Shown one piece after another: positions 18,017 through 26,256 of a stretch of DNA of 64,000 bases. The position numbers were made by a program, and so were the translations under genes. The DNA is from JAFGFY01 sp964520425 (GTDB lineage Bacteria > Desulfobacterota > DSM-4660 > Desulfatiglandales > HGW-15). Numbering within the stretch: the first letter of the stretch is position 1; the number at the start of each line of letters is the position of its first letter. The notes under the pieces are model-generated. The model was not told the origin of the DNA. It saw nothing but the letters and a program-made list of their open reading frames with translations, and did no database searches. The stretch is taken from positions 1 to 64,000 of the forward strand of contig CAZFMX010000005.1 of assembly GCA_964520425.1 (NCBI GenBank), written 5' to 3'.

Positions 18017-18226
18017 TTACTCCATGTTCAACTTTTTGAGCACGAACTTTTCAGTCTTCTCGTGTGTTCCAAGGTTATACTCAGAGATCTCTTCATCTGT
18101 CAGGACAAATCCAAAGATCTCTTCAACAAAAAGGGCTACCTCCAAAAGCGCTGCTTCGTCTTTTCCCGCGTCTTTTCTTATTCCGGCAAACTCTTTGATA
18201 ATTCTTTTTACTTCATGTGCATTCAT
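18017..18226 (-). CDS. Acyl-carrier-protein-like protein without the carrier serine
   Basis: 69 residues from ATG 18226; a GTG at 18271 would add 15 residues. The shape is that of an ACP: helix (AHEVKRIIKEFAG), a loop, helix II/III (LLEVALFVEEIFGFVLTDEEIS) and a final helix (TEKFVLKKL). The segment EVALFVEEIFGFVLTDEE matches the usual ACP pattern EL-M-LEE-FGI-I-DEE. The place of the DSL motif reads KDEAALLE, so there is no serine for phosphopantetheine. It may serve as a docking or allosteric partner of AsnB, with which it is translationally coupled (inference), or the family may be divergent enough that the comparison misleads. Confidence 0.7.
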   Translation of the reverse strand: MNAHEVKRIIKEFAGIRKDAGKDEAALLEVALFVEEIFGFVLTDEEISEYNLGTHEKTEKFVLKKLNME

Positions 18227-18512
18227 TATGTTATCTTTGCTTCTCTCCTCTGAGGTATATTCTTGGGACACAATTCGGTGACTTTTTGGAATGAAAGTCT
18301 ACGACAGTGTATTAGTTTTCGATTACAGGTGTCAATCCCAAGGTTTCAGATGTCAAGGATTTACAGATCTTGGTCCCCGAATAATCCCCCGCTAGGAATT
18401 CATTTGAAATCCTCTTTGATCTTTTTCTAAGTCTCATCAATATAAATGAAATCATGAATTCTGGTTCGCAAGAAAAAACGCATGACTGTTCCATCGCGCC
18501 ATGTACAAATGT

Positions 18513-18542
18513 TTGAGGAAAATTCAATATTAGTGTTATAAT
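18513..18542 (+). promoter_or_regulatory. Promoter of the nucleotide-sugar dehydrogenase
   Basis: TTGAGG (18513-18518), an 18-base spacer and a perfect TATAAT (18537-18542). A GGAG-containing ribosome site follows before ATG 18568. The rest of the 341-base divergent spacer holds no gene. Confidence 0.55.
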
Positions 18543-18567
18543 GGAATGCATTTGAAAGGAGAATCAT

Positions 18568-20202
18568 ATGGAATATTCAATCAGTCCCGCAGGCGAAAAG
18601 TTCAAACTACCGGATGATGAAGAATACAGGAAAGAGATCCTCAAACTAGAAAAACTTGTCGAGGAGCAGAGGAAGGCCGGTAAAGAGATCGTTGTTGTGA
18701 TGGGTCTAGGATTCGTCGGTGCGGTAATGGCTGGCGTTGTGGCAGATTCGGTGGATAAGTCCACCGGGAAACCTGGAAAATATGTTATCGGCATGCAGCG
18801 TCCCAGTAATCGCAGTTACTGGAAGATCCCTCTGTTTAACCGCGGGATTTCTCCTGTAAAAGCAGAAGACCCTGAGGTCGCTCCTATGATCGAGCGCTGT
18901 GTGAAAGAGAAAAAGAGTATGAGTGCTACTTTTACCTATGATGCTCTTAAACTGGCCGATGTATTGGTCGTGGATGTCCAATGCGATTTTCTTAAACAGG
19001 ATTTGGGAAACCTTAGGACAGGTCATGCTGAAATCAGCGCATTGGAAGATAGTTTCAAGATAATCGGAGAGAAGATCGATCCCAAGTGCCTGGTTTTGAT
19101 TGAAACGACTGTCCCACCAGGTACGACTGAATACATAGCCTACCCCCATATCAAAAAGGCATTTCAAAAGAGGGGTATCAAAGAAGAACCGTTACTCGCG
19201 CATAGCTATGAAAGAGTAATGCCGGGTAAAGAGTATGTCAGATCGGTTCGAGACTTCTGGCGTGTCTGTAGTGGTATTAATGATGAGAGCAGGAAAAGGG
19301 TAACCAAGTTCCTTTCAGAAGTCTTAAACGTGGAGGAATATCCTCTTACGGTCCTCGACAAACCGGTTGAAAGCGAGACATGTAAGATTGTCGAAAACAG
19401 CTACCGGGCCACAATCCTTGCCTTCTTACATGAGTGGAGTCTATTTGCTGAAACCAACGGTGTAGACCTCCTCAAGGTCATTCAGGCCATCAAGGTTAGG
19501 CCCACACATGACAATATTATCTTTCCCGGTCCGGGCATAGGTGGATACTGCCTGCCAAAGGACGGCGGACTAGGACTCTGGGCTTATAAACACCTGATGG
19601 GCTTTGAGAATGATATCTTCAAGATAACTCCAGAGGCTATCAATATCAATGATACACGGGGTCTTCATGTAGCGCAACTTATTAGAGATGCTCTCAGGAA
19701 TATGGGGCAGATGGTCGCTGCATCCCAGATCACAATACTTGGAGTCTCGTACCGTGAAGATGTTGGTGATACCCGTTACAGCGGCTCGGAAGTCATTATT
19801 CGTAAGCTGACCGAGATGGGTGCTGAAGTAAAGGCCCACGATCCCTATGTAGAGCACTGGTGGGAGCTTGAAAGCCAGGAGACTTACCCTGCAATAGGAA
19901 CCAGTTGGTCACGCTTTTTTCGTAATCAGGGGCATTTGAGCGAGTTCAAGATGTCAAAAGACCTGAAGGAGGCATTAGAGGGTTGCGATGCCGTTGTCAT
20001 GGCAGTGCGACATGCACCATACTTGGATCTGGACCCTAATGAAGTCGTAAAAATGGCGGGAGGTCCCATAGCCATCGTCGACTGTTTTGGAATTCTCGAT
20101 GATGCCAAAATCGAGAGGTATTTCGAGCTGGGGTGCGAAGTCAAAGGCCTAGGTCGTGGGCACATCAATAGGATTAAGGGAAAAGTGAGGGAGAGGAGAT
20201 AG
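18568..20202 (+). CDS. Nucleotide-sugar dehydrogenase (UDP-glucose/UDP-ManNAc 6-dehydrogenase family)
   Basis: 544 residues; the ribosome site AAAGGAG precedes the ATG. The NAD-binding Rossmann motif VVVMGLGFVGAVMAG is near residues 49-63, and ETTVPPGTTEYI near 175-186. The helix ENSYRATILAFLHEWSLFAE contains the family lysine/asparagine region, the catalytic cysteine lies in GGYCLPKDGG, and the C-terminal domain has ILGVSYREDVGDTRYSG. The enzyme oxidises the C6 alcohol of an NDP-sugar to the uronate in two NAD-dependent steps. It is longer than typical WecC or Ugd (about 420-450), with an unusual N-terminal extension (EYSISPAGEKFKLPDDEEYR...) and internal insertions. With asnB divergent from it, a surface-polysaccharide role is likely; the exact sugar is not decidable from sequence alone. 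Confidence 0.85.
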   Translation: MEYSISPAGEKFKLPDDEEYRKEILKLEKLVEEQRKAGKEIVVVMGLGFVGAVMAGVVADSVDKSTGKPGKYVIGMQRPSNRSYWKIPLFNRGISPVKAEDPEVAPMIERCVKEKKSMSATFTYDALKLADVLVVDVQCDFLKQDLGNLRTGHAEISALEDSFKIIGEKIDPKCLVLIETTVPPGTTEYIAYPHIKKAFQKRGIKEEPLLAHSYERVMPGKEYVRSVRDFWRVCSGINDESRKRVTKFLSEVLNVEEYPLTVLDKPVESETCKIVENSYRATILAFLHEWSLFAETNGVDLLKVIQAIKVRPTHDNIIFPGPGIGGYCLPKDGGLGLWAYKHLMGFENDIFKITPEAININDTRGLHVAQLIRDALRNMGQMVAASQITILGVSYREDVGDTRYSGSEVIIRKLTEMGAEVKAHDPYVEHWWELESQETYPAIGTSWSRFFRNQGHLSEFKMSKDLKEALEGCDAVVMAVRHAPYLDLDPNEVVKMAGGPIAIVDCFGILDDAKIERYFELGCEVKGLGRGHINRIKGKVRERR

Positions 20203-20265
20203 GAAGTGAGTGGACTCTATCCGGATTTTGATGTCGTTAGGTCCATGGATGGTTCTCCCAGCTAT

Positions 20266-20940
20266 TCACAGCTCATTGAACAAGAATCTCGGAAGCCAGA
20301 GAAAAATTTTATAGAAGAAATCAACCGGCCCTAAAACAAGATTGGACAATCCTCCTGATACGAGGAGGACGATCAGGATGATCATTCCGTAACGTTCAAG
20401 CCGAAGGTAGAGATTATAGTATTTTGTCGGAAGGAATCTCATAACGACTTTGCTGCCGTCCAAAGGAGGGATAGGGATGAGATTCAGAAAAGCAAGAAAC
20501 AAGTTCAGGTAGATAACCGCTTTAGCCAGTTCAGAAAGAAGAACATAGACAACTACAAGGGATGAGGGCACAAACTTATTCACTAGGACCACAACAAATG
20601 AGAAAATAAGGGCGAGGGTGAGATTCGACCCGGGGCCTGCCAACGCGACCCACATGGTTCCCTTTCTTATGTCAATATGTTGGTGAAAATTGTGAGGATT
20701 AAAAGGGACAGGCTTAGCCCAACCAAAAACAGGTTTTCTGAGAAAAAGCATCACAAGCGGCAAAATGACTGTCCCCATTATATCGATGTGGGGAATGGGG
20801 TTAAGAGTGAGTCTTCCCATGTCCTTGGCTGTAGTGTCCCCGAGCCTGTAAGCCATCCATCCGTGTGCTACTTCATGAAGGACGATTGAAAAGACAATGG
20901 GCACCACCCAGATGATTCTCAATATGAGATCATTATTCAT
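20266..20940 (-). CDS. Site-2 protease family intramembrane metalloprotease (M50)
   Basis: About 224 residues from ATG 20940 (MNNDLILR), with AGGAG about 12 bases upstream; the frame extends to 20997. Zinc motif HEVAH is in the first membrane helix (VPIVFSIVLHEVAHGWMAY), and the second active-site motif NLIPIPPLDGSKV is in a later helix, as in the compact M50/YwhC-type proteases. Other membrane segments are LALIFSFVVVLVNKF and MIILIVLLVSGGLS. It would cleave membrane-embedded substrates. No PDZ domain is present. The start overlaps the stop of a small upstream ORF (20933-21151), suggesting an operon. Confidence 0.9.
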   Translation of the reverse strand: MNNDLILRIIWVVPIVFSIVLHEVAHGWMAYRLGDTTAKDMGRLTLNPIPHIDIMGTVILPLVMLFLRKPVFGWAKPVPFNPHNFHQHIDIRKGTMWVALAGPGSNLTLALIFSFVVVLVNKFVPSSLVVVYVLLSELAKAVIYLNLFLAFLNLIPIPPLDGSKVVMRFLPTKYYNLYLRLERYGMIILIVLLVSGGLSNLVLGPVDFFYKIFLWLPRFLFNEL

Positions 20941-21151
20941 TCCTGTCTGTTCTCCTTCCTGGATTACAAGACGTAAGCTCCGGTACTGCATCTTCAATGG
21001 GCTGATCGATCGGCATTACGGAAATAGACACCGTATACTCATTTCCTGATTGATAATTCGGAGGACTTTTGTATAGTAGCAAAAGAGCCTTTTTTTCACA
21101 AGTAACTGTGGGTTGTCCCGTCTTTAGATTTCGGAAATTTATGAACTTCAC
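20933..21151 (-). CDS. Small hypothetical protein coupled to the M50 protease
   Basis: 72 codons from GTG 21151, beginning MKFINFRNLKTGQPTVTCE. Its stop overlaps the ATG of the protease gene by 8 bases (ATGAATAA), the same coupling geometry as the efflux genes at the left edge. That is the only reason to believe it. A weak AGG site precedes the GTG. No domain is recognised. The left end of the insertion sequence lies only 37 bases upstream of its start, so its promoter or a longer N-terminus may have been displaced. Confidence 0.35.
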   Translation of the reverse strand: MKFINFRNLKTGQPTVTCEKKALLLLYKSPPNYQSGNEYTVSISVMPIDQPIEDAVPELTSCNPGRRTDRNE

Positions 21152-21195
21152 CCTTACACCTATAACTGATTGGACCGATCTAGATTATATGAAAC

Positions 21196-21260
21196 GGGCT
21201 GCTCCAGGGTGTGATACAACACACCCTAAAGAAAGAAACTCATTTAAGGAGGAGCAGCCC
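21196..21260 (+). promoter_or_regulatory. Nested hairpin overlapping the transposase ribosome-binding site
   Basis: GGGCTGCTCC (21196-21205) pairs with GGAGCAGCCC (21251-21260), which directly precedes the ATG at 21261. Inside it AGGGTGTG (21206-21213) pairs with CACACCCT (21220-21227). The ribosome site AAGGAGG overlaps the closing stem, so folding would limit translation of the transposase. Confidence 0.65.
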
Positions 21261-22358
21261 ATGAAAAAGATAGTCTATGTTGGAATCGATTACCATCAAA
21301 ATACTCTTACAATTGCAGTATGTGCGGAAAACAATGAGAAGATTCACGAGACCGTTCGCATGCGGAATGAGGACAAGATTATTAGAAAGTATATGAAGAA
21401 GCTGTCAGCCCAATTTAGGATAAAGGCCTGCTATGAAGCCTCTTCAAGCGGATATTACTTTCAAAGAAAGATGAAATCCTGGGGCTACGACTGCGAGGTC
21501 ATTGCCCCTTCCTCACTTCCTAAAAAGCGCGGAGATCGTCGTAAGAATGACTTTCGGGATGCCCGGGATCTGGCCCAAAATTATGCTAACGGAACCCTGA
21601 GCATTGTTCATCTGCCCACCGAAGAGGAGGAATCGGTCAGAAACCTCATTCGTTGCCGATCAGCGTTCAAAGAGGCTGAGAAAAGAGCGAAGCAACAGAT
21701 CAATTCCTTGTTGCTTTCTCAGGGTCTTCGTTGGTCCCTTAGCAAATGGACGTTTCAACATCGCAAGTGGCTTTGGGAGTTGAAGATGCCCAATGAATAT
21801 CTCCAGATTGTCCTTGATGAGCATTTGGCTCATTTGGATTATATCCAAAGCCGCATAAAATCTTTTGACCAGCAGATTGAGCAGATTGCCAAGTCTGATC
21901 TCTATGAACCAGCAGTAAAAAAGCTGCGGGCCCTCAAAGGTATTGGTACCCTATCGGCCATGTTGTTGATTACGGAAATCACCGATTTTCGTCGGTTTCC
22001 GAACCCTGGAGCATTGATGGCCTTCTTGGGATTACTTCCATCGGAACACTCTTCTGGAGATAAACAAAGAGGGGGCCCCATTACCAAAACTGGCAACCCT
22101 CGCTGTCGGAGTCTGCTGATAGAATGCGTACAACATTATGTAAAGAAGCCCCAAATCAGTTATGTGATGAAGGCCGATCTTTCGCAAGTGGATCCTCACA
22201 GTGCAGCTATCGCTGTTAAGTGTTTAAAACGCTTACATAAACGCTATTGGGCCTTGACCATGAAAGGAAAGATCAGACCCGTCGCCCTAACCGCCATTGC
22301 CAGAGAGTTGGTAGGCTTTATTTGGGCCATGATGCAACCTCAAGCCGTTAACGTATAG
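21261..22358 (+). CDS. IS110 family transposase
   Basis: 365 residues from ATG 21261, preceded by AAGGAGG; the open frame reaches back to 21069 across the element end, so the internal start is right. N-terminal RuvC-like DEDD domain: VGIDYHQNT (D), ACYEASSSGYY (E) and KNDFRDARDLAQ (D, D). The C-terminal Transposase_20 domain has the helix-hairpin-helix LRALKGIGTLSAMLL, then SSGDKQRGGPITKTGNPRCR, which carries the catalytic serine region. The length is normal for the family and no frameshift is present, so it may be active. Confidence 0.93.
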   Translation: MKKIVYVGIDYHQNTLTIAVCAENNEKIHETVRMRNEDKIIRKYMKKLSAQFRIKACYEASSSGYYFQRKMKSWGYDCEVIAPSSLPKKRGDRRKNDFRDARDLAQNYANGTLSIVHLPTEEEESVRNLIRCRSAFKEAEKRAKQQINSLLLSQGLRWSLSKWTFQHRKWLWELKMPNEYLQIVLDEHLAHLDYIQSRIKSFDQQIEQIAKSDLYEPAVKKLRALKGIGTLSAMLLITEITDFRRFPNPGALMAFLGLLPSEHSSGDKQRGGPITKTGNPRCRSLLIECVQHYVKKPQISYVMKADLSQVDPHSAAIAVKCLKRLHKRYWALTMKGKIRPVALTAIARELVGFIWAMMQPQAVNV

Positions 22359-22667
22359 AGGCCTGTGATTTTCGATCAAAAGAATTTTGATCAAAAAGCA
22401 CAGGAAGAAAATCTAACACCTCAAAACTATTAAACAAAGGAGTTCGTGGGGCACGTCAGGAGATACTCGACGACACTATGTGAAAGGGGTTCCTTGCCCC
22501 TTACTCACGATCGCTAGAATGAGAGGACTCCGGACGAATGATGAATAATCATGGTAACCAACCCACGTATAGCAGTTTGATTCACCGTCGAAGAAGCCCC
22601 ACCTCCTTTTCTTAATACGAAAAAGTCAATTATGGCCTAACAAAATAATCATTTTATTGTTGACAAA
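22359..22667 (+). ncRNA. Candidate guide (seek/bridge) RNA region of the insertion sequence
   Basis: IS110-type elements encode a structured RNA in a noncoding end; in the IS1111 branch it lies downstream of the transposase. Here 309 noncoding bases include a hairpin at 22362-22404 (CCTGTG...CACAGG with inner GATCAAAA/TTTTGATC) and another at 22483-22502 (AAGGGG / CCCCTT). I cannot identify the guide loops without comparing insertion sites. The call rests on position and family knowledge. Confidence 0.45.
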
Positions 22668-22682
22668 AGCCCGTTTCATAGC

Positions 22683-22999
22683 AGTGTCGTGTCTCAGAAT
22701 TAACTTGAATAATAAGTACCTGCTGCACAAACTCAAAGGGGACATGGGGGCCTCTTTTCAGTTCCACCACCATCTATCCAGAGGTCGTGGAACGGCACCA
22801 TAATTTTGCATATTATGAAGCAGCCCCACGAACAATGTACCCACAGCGACGGGCATCCCTTGTGCCTGTCCACCGAACGTTGTCCTCTTTGGGGGCGGTT
22901 AGGGGCTCAGGCGTCTTTTGGGTGTTGGAACTGAAAAGAGACCCCCATGTCCCCTTTGAATCTGTGCAGCAGGATTTATAAATTCTGAGACACGACACT
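22683..22999. repeat. Palindromic repeat family B, copy 2: 317-base near-perfect hairpin
   Basis: Termini are AGTGTCGTGTCTCAGAATT and its exact inverse (19 bp). Inside them a second long pair of arms faces each other: CCTGCTGCACA, TCAAAGGGGACATGGGGG and CTCTTTTCAGTTCCA on the left are matched by the inverse words on the right. About 150 bases of loop contain no gene. The whole would fold into a stem of roughly 75 bases. Confidence 0.85.
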
Positions 23000-23017
23000 A
23001 AAAGGGAGGTGGATTGA

Positions 23018-23872
23018 ATGGACGTAAGAAGATCTGATTTTGCGGGGAGTTGGTATCCCGGGAATGAGTCGGACTGCAAGAGGGAAATCGAGGCATTCGT
23101 GGAGCACCCTATCCCCTGTCCGAATGCAGAAAAAGGAGGGATAGGAGGTATTGTCCCCCATGCCGGATGGTACTTTTCAGGAAAAATCGCCTGTAATGTG
23201 ATTCAGTGCCTCAAGAACGATAGCACGCCTGATACCATTGTCATTTTTGGAAGACACCTTCATCCAGGCAGCAAGAACTACATCATGCGTGAAGGCTTAT
23301 GGGCAACACCCCTTGGGGACCTGGAGATTGATGATGAGTTGGCTGATAGCTTGATCTCAGAATTCCCGTTTGTCGTGGAGACCCCTTCCTATTACGAACA
23401 AGACAACACTGTTGAAGTGCAATTGCCCTTCATCAAATACTTTTTCCCAAACACAAAAATACTGCCCGTCGGCACGCCTCCTGCACTCCCTTCCCTCAAG
23501 ATTGGCAGGAGAGTAGCCGAGATTTCGCAGAGTATGGGCCGAAAGATCTTGATTTTAGGATCCACCGATCTGACCCACTATGGATACAATTACGGGCACA
23601 CTCCCAAAGGCGTAGGCCGGGAAGCCGTTGACTGGGTCAAGAACGAGAACGACAAACGTGTCGTGGATCTCATGATGGCAATGGACGCTGAAGGGATTGT
23701 AGAGGAGTCATTAAAGAATCATAATGCATGCTGCTCAGGAGCCGTGGCTGCGGCCATTTCCGCCGCCAAAAGCCTGGGCGCCCAAGAGGGAAAGAAGCTG
23801 ATCTATTCGACGAGCTATGACATCAGACCCGATGATAGCTTTGTTGGATACGTGGGGATTCTGTTTTTCTAA
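23018..23872 (+). CDS. amrB: AmmeMemoRadiSam system protein B (MEMO1 family)
   Basis: 284 residues with a GGGAGGTGG ribosome site before ATG 23018. MEMO family fold: FAGSWYPGNE, the histidine-bearing GGIVPHAGWYFSGKIA, FGRHLHPGSKNYI, DNTVEVQLPFIKYFFP, ILGSTDLTHYG and the C-terminal SYDIRPDDSFVGYVGILF. Bacterial members usually occur with a radical SAM partner (AmrS) and an AMMECR1 protein; neither is visible here. The family resembles extradiol dioxygenases and binds a metal, but its bacterial function is not established. The gene stands alone between two palindromic repeats. Confidence 0.88.
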   Translation: MDVRRSDFAGSWYPGNESDCKREIEAFVEHPIPCPNAEKGGIGGIVPHAGWYFSGKIACNVIQCLKNDSTPDTIVIFGRHLHPGSKNYIMREGLWATPLGDLEIDDELADSLISEFPFVVETPSYYEQDNTVEVQLPFIKYFFPNTKILPVGTPPALPSLKIGRRVAEISQSMGRKILILGSTDLTHYGYNYGHTPKGVGREAVDWVKNENDKRVVDLMMAMDAEGIVEESLKNHNACCSGAVAAAISAAKSLGAQEGKKLIYSTSYDIRPDDSFVGYVGILFF

Positions 23873-24012
23873 TAAAGTCATTTGGTTCGTCCGGTTAATG
23901 AGTACACAATAATTTGAGGTTTCGTATCAGTTGAACAGCGAAAGAATGGTGATGAAATCTTTTCTTCGATTCTGAGTCCACGGCCAGAGGTGGTGGGCCC
24001 AATTCACAACTA

Positions 24013-24178
24013 GAGACCTTTGAAAAATGCTCAAATTTGTTCAAGGTCAAGGAAGGCGAAAATCCTAACCCTCCCGATTTTCATCGGGACAGCCAGGAAT
24101 ACCTTAAAAGTATTTCGAGGATTAGAATTTGAGCCTGACGCCGAAATTGGGCAAAAGGGGGCGTTTTTCAAAGGTCTC
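24013..24178. repeat. Palindromic repeat family A, copy 2
   Basis: 166 bases with termini GAGACCTTTGAAAAAT and GTTTTTCAAAGGTCTC. It has the same orientation and core as 12793-12987, including the nested hairpin CCCGATTTTCATCGGG. It fills most of the gap between the convergent amrB and aldehyde:ferredoxin oxidoreductase genes. Confidence 0.88.
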
Positions 24179-24180
24179 AA

Positions 24181-26052
24181 CTAAGTCAGTTGATCTGCCA
24201 CATATTCAATACCAAGTTCGACAAGCTTTTCTCTGCTTGGAGCACCTGTCGCCACGTCCCAGCCCCTTGCAGCATAGTACTCATCTAACATCAAGTCGAG
24301 TTCATCCCTACTAATGTAATGCCCTTTAGAGGCCCCACCTTTAAGTGGTTCCGTTAATATTCTCTCCGGCAATGTGTCGTCGGCACGGGTGAAGCCTTCC
24401 CGCACGTTGAACGCGTGCGCGAGATTATTGATACGCTCGCCGACCACCAGAATATCATCCGGGGTGAAGGTAAGACCGGTAACCGCCTCCAACAAAGACG
24501 CCGTGTTCTGGGCTGCAATCCCGACAACAGCCATGTCGAAAAGAAAGGCGCACATACCAGGAGCGTCGGTGGTGGCCGTACGCATATCCTGGTTCCACTT
24601 GGTCAATTTGCCTTTCCCTTCAGCCGCAAACCGGTCCACTTCATGGGGGACCGGAATGCCGAAGATTTCCTGAAAGGCATAGCCCCGGCAATGGTCCGCT
24701 CCGGTATACGACGTGGCATAGTTGAGACCATGGGCCTTGGCCCCCCGCACATCATAGGCGGGAAGCTCCAGTCCTTTGACATGCATGGCGTATTTTTCAG
24801 AACCTTTGCCGATCTTCTCCGCCGCGGCTTTGGTCCCGTCGGCAAGCAACCCCCCGATCCCCTGGCGATAGGCCATCTGTTTCAGAATACGGATCATCGC
24901 CTCATCGTTGCCGAAATTGAGTTCTATGCCACCCGTATCTTCCTTGGTCAGGATACCCTTCTCATAAAGCTCCATGGCAAATGCGATGGATACACCGGAA
25001 GAAATGGTGTCCAATCCCAGTTCATCAGCCAGACGATCCGCGGCAATCACCGCATCTATATTGTCAACCCCTGTGACACCGCCATATGAATACATCGTCT
25101 CAAACTCGGGCCCTTCAGTGAGTATCCCTTCATAAACCCCTGTCTTGGCCAGCTTCAACTGGCTGCATCCTACCGGGCATCCATAACAGGGCTTTGATCC
25201 CACATTTCGGGTCATCTGTACCTCGACACCCAACGTTTCCGCCGCGTTATATTCCCCCGTTGTCGTGTAATTCCGGGTAGGAAAGATTCCGATGCCGCTG
25301 GTAGCATCCACCACCATCGGGGTTCCTGTGTTTGAAAAAACAGGGTAGAGAACCTCGCTTTCCTTCATGGCTTCAGTGAACACCTTCCTGGCGGCCTTGA
25401 GCTTCTCCTTGTCTGCCACAGCGACTTTTTCTGTTCCCCGAATGGCAATCGCCTTAAGATTCTTGGAACCCATCACCGCACCCAGGCCCTTACGACCCAC
25501 CGCCCTCCATTCGTTGATGATGGAAGCAATCTTTATCTGATTTTCTCCGGCCGGACCGATGCAGGCCACTCTGACGTTCTGATCATGGAGATCGTTCTTG
25601 ATGATCTGCTGGGTGTCCGTAGTCTTCATCCCCCACAACTTCTTTGCGCTCCGAAACTTGACATCCCCGTCCTTGATCGAGACATAGACCGGTTCTTCAG
25701 ATTTCCCCTCTATGATCATGGCGTCATACCCCGCCCATTTGAGTTCAACGGGGAAATGACCTCCTGACAACGCCATGCCCACTGCTCCTGTCAGGGGAGA
25801 TCTGCTGGTCACCGACATCCGGCTGGTGCAGGGGACGTTGGTCCCCGAAAGAGGTCCGGAGGCGAAAATCAGTTTGTTGTCAGGCCCCAGAGGATCTGTA
25901 CCGGCTTTTACCTCATCAAATAGGAGTTTTATTCCGAATCCAGTGCCTCCTATGAAATCTGTTGCCATCTGTTCAGGCGTTTCCTCGACCTTTGCGGTTT
26001 GATTCTCCAGATTAATCCGCAGAATTTTTCCCGTATATCCTCCTTGATACAT
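24181..26052 (-). CDS. aor: Aldehyde:ferredoxin oxidoreductase (tungsten enzyme family)
   Basis: 623 residues. N-terminal domain starts MYQGGYTGKILRINL, with metal-pterin binding segments FIGGTGFGIKLLFDE, MSVTSRSPLTGAVG and GRKGLGAVMGSKNLKAI. The [4Fe-4S] ligands are C289-x2-C292-x3-C296 (KPCYGCPVGCSQ) plus the late cysteine in DAPGMCAFLFD. Length and motif order are normal for AOR. It oxidises aldehydes to acids with ferredoxin, using a tungsten or molybdenum bispterin. A MoaD-like pterin-sulfur carrier (27530-27820) lies upstream on the same strand, as often seen for tungsten enzymes. An SDR gene lies between them. The substrate is unknown. Confidence 0.93.
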   Translation of the reverse strand: MYQGGYTGKILRINLENQTAKVEETPEQMATDFIGGTGFGIKLLFDEVKAGTDPLGPDNKLIFASGPLSGTNVPCTSRMSVTSRSPLTGAVGMALSGGHFPVELKWAGYDAMIIEGKSEEPVYVSIKDGDVKFRSAKKLWGMKTTDTQQIIKNDLHDQNVRVACIGPAGENQIKIASIINEWRAVGRKGLGAVMGSKNLKAIAIRGTEKVAVADKEKLKAARKVFTEAMKESEVLYPVFSNTGTPMVVDATSGIGIFPTRNYTTTGEYNAAETLGVEVQMTRNVGSKPCYGCPVGCSQLKLAKTGVYEGILTEGPEFETMYSYGGVTGVDNIDAVIAADRLADELGLDTISSGVSIAFAMELYEKGILTKEDTGGIELNFGNDEAMIRILKQMAYRQGIGGLLADGTKAAAEKIGKGSEKYAMHVKGLELPAYDVRGAKAHGLNYATSYTGADHCRGYAFQEIFGIPVPHEVDRFAAEGKGKLTKWNQDMRTATTDAPGMCAFLFDMAVVGIAAQNTASLLEAVTGLTFTPDDILVVGERINNLAHAFNVREGFTRADDTLPERILTEPLKGGASKGHYISRDELDLMLDEYYAARGWDVATGAPSREKLVELGIEYVADQLT

Positions 26053-26256
26053 GGCATCCCTCCATCTTTGGTGTGACTTGATTGCAGAGCAAGTCTCAAT
26101 CTAAGGTTATTTGGTGTTTCATCCCAGCATAACTCTCATTAATCTGGGTAAATCCTATGATACGTGGCGTGGGGCATGGGGGTTTCTTTTCAGTTCCGTT
26201 ACCCAAAAGACACGAGCGGTTTCCGCCGACGCCGGGAAACCTCAAAGTGCAATGAT
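26053..26256. other. Spacer with a hairpin and a family-B fragment
   Basis: GGTTTCC (26218-26224) and GGAAACC (26235-26241) form a hairpin just after the SDR stop, without a T-run. Bases 26171-26197 (GGGGCATGGGGGTTTCTTTT and the following CAGTTCC) match the inner arm of repeat B2, so a B-type element has decayed here. Confidence 0.5.

Larger units (their letters stand above)
21188..22680 (+). mobile_element. IS110-family insertion sequence, IS1111-like
   Basis: About 1.49 kb. A 13-bp inverted repeat TATGAAACGGGCT (21188-21200) matches AGCCCGTTTCATA (22668-22680) exactly and encloses a DEDD-type transposase gene. Sub-terminal inverted repeats are characteristic of the IS1111 branch of IS110, and the exact ends may lie a few bases outside. 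No target duplication is seen, as expected for this family. The right end abuts repeat B2 (from 22683). Noncoding segments are 21201-21260 on the left and 22359-22667 on the right. Confidence 0.85.

Noticed and set aside
22787..23079. Two open frames of 64 and 88 codons
   Set aside because: Both lie in the loop and arm of the family B hairpin and the start of amrB; no ribosome site.
24415..25089. 224-codon open frame on the plus strand
   Set aside because: Antisense shadow of the aldehyde:ferredoxin oxidoreductase.
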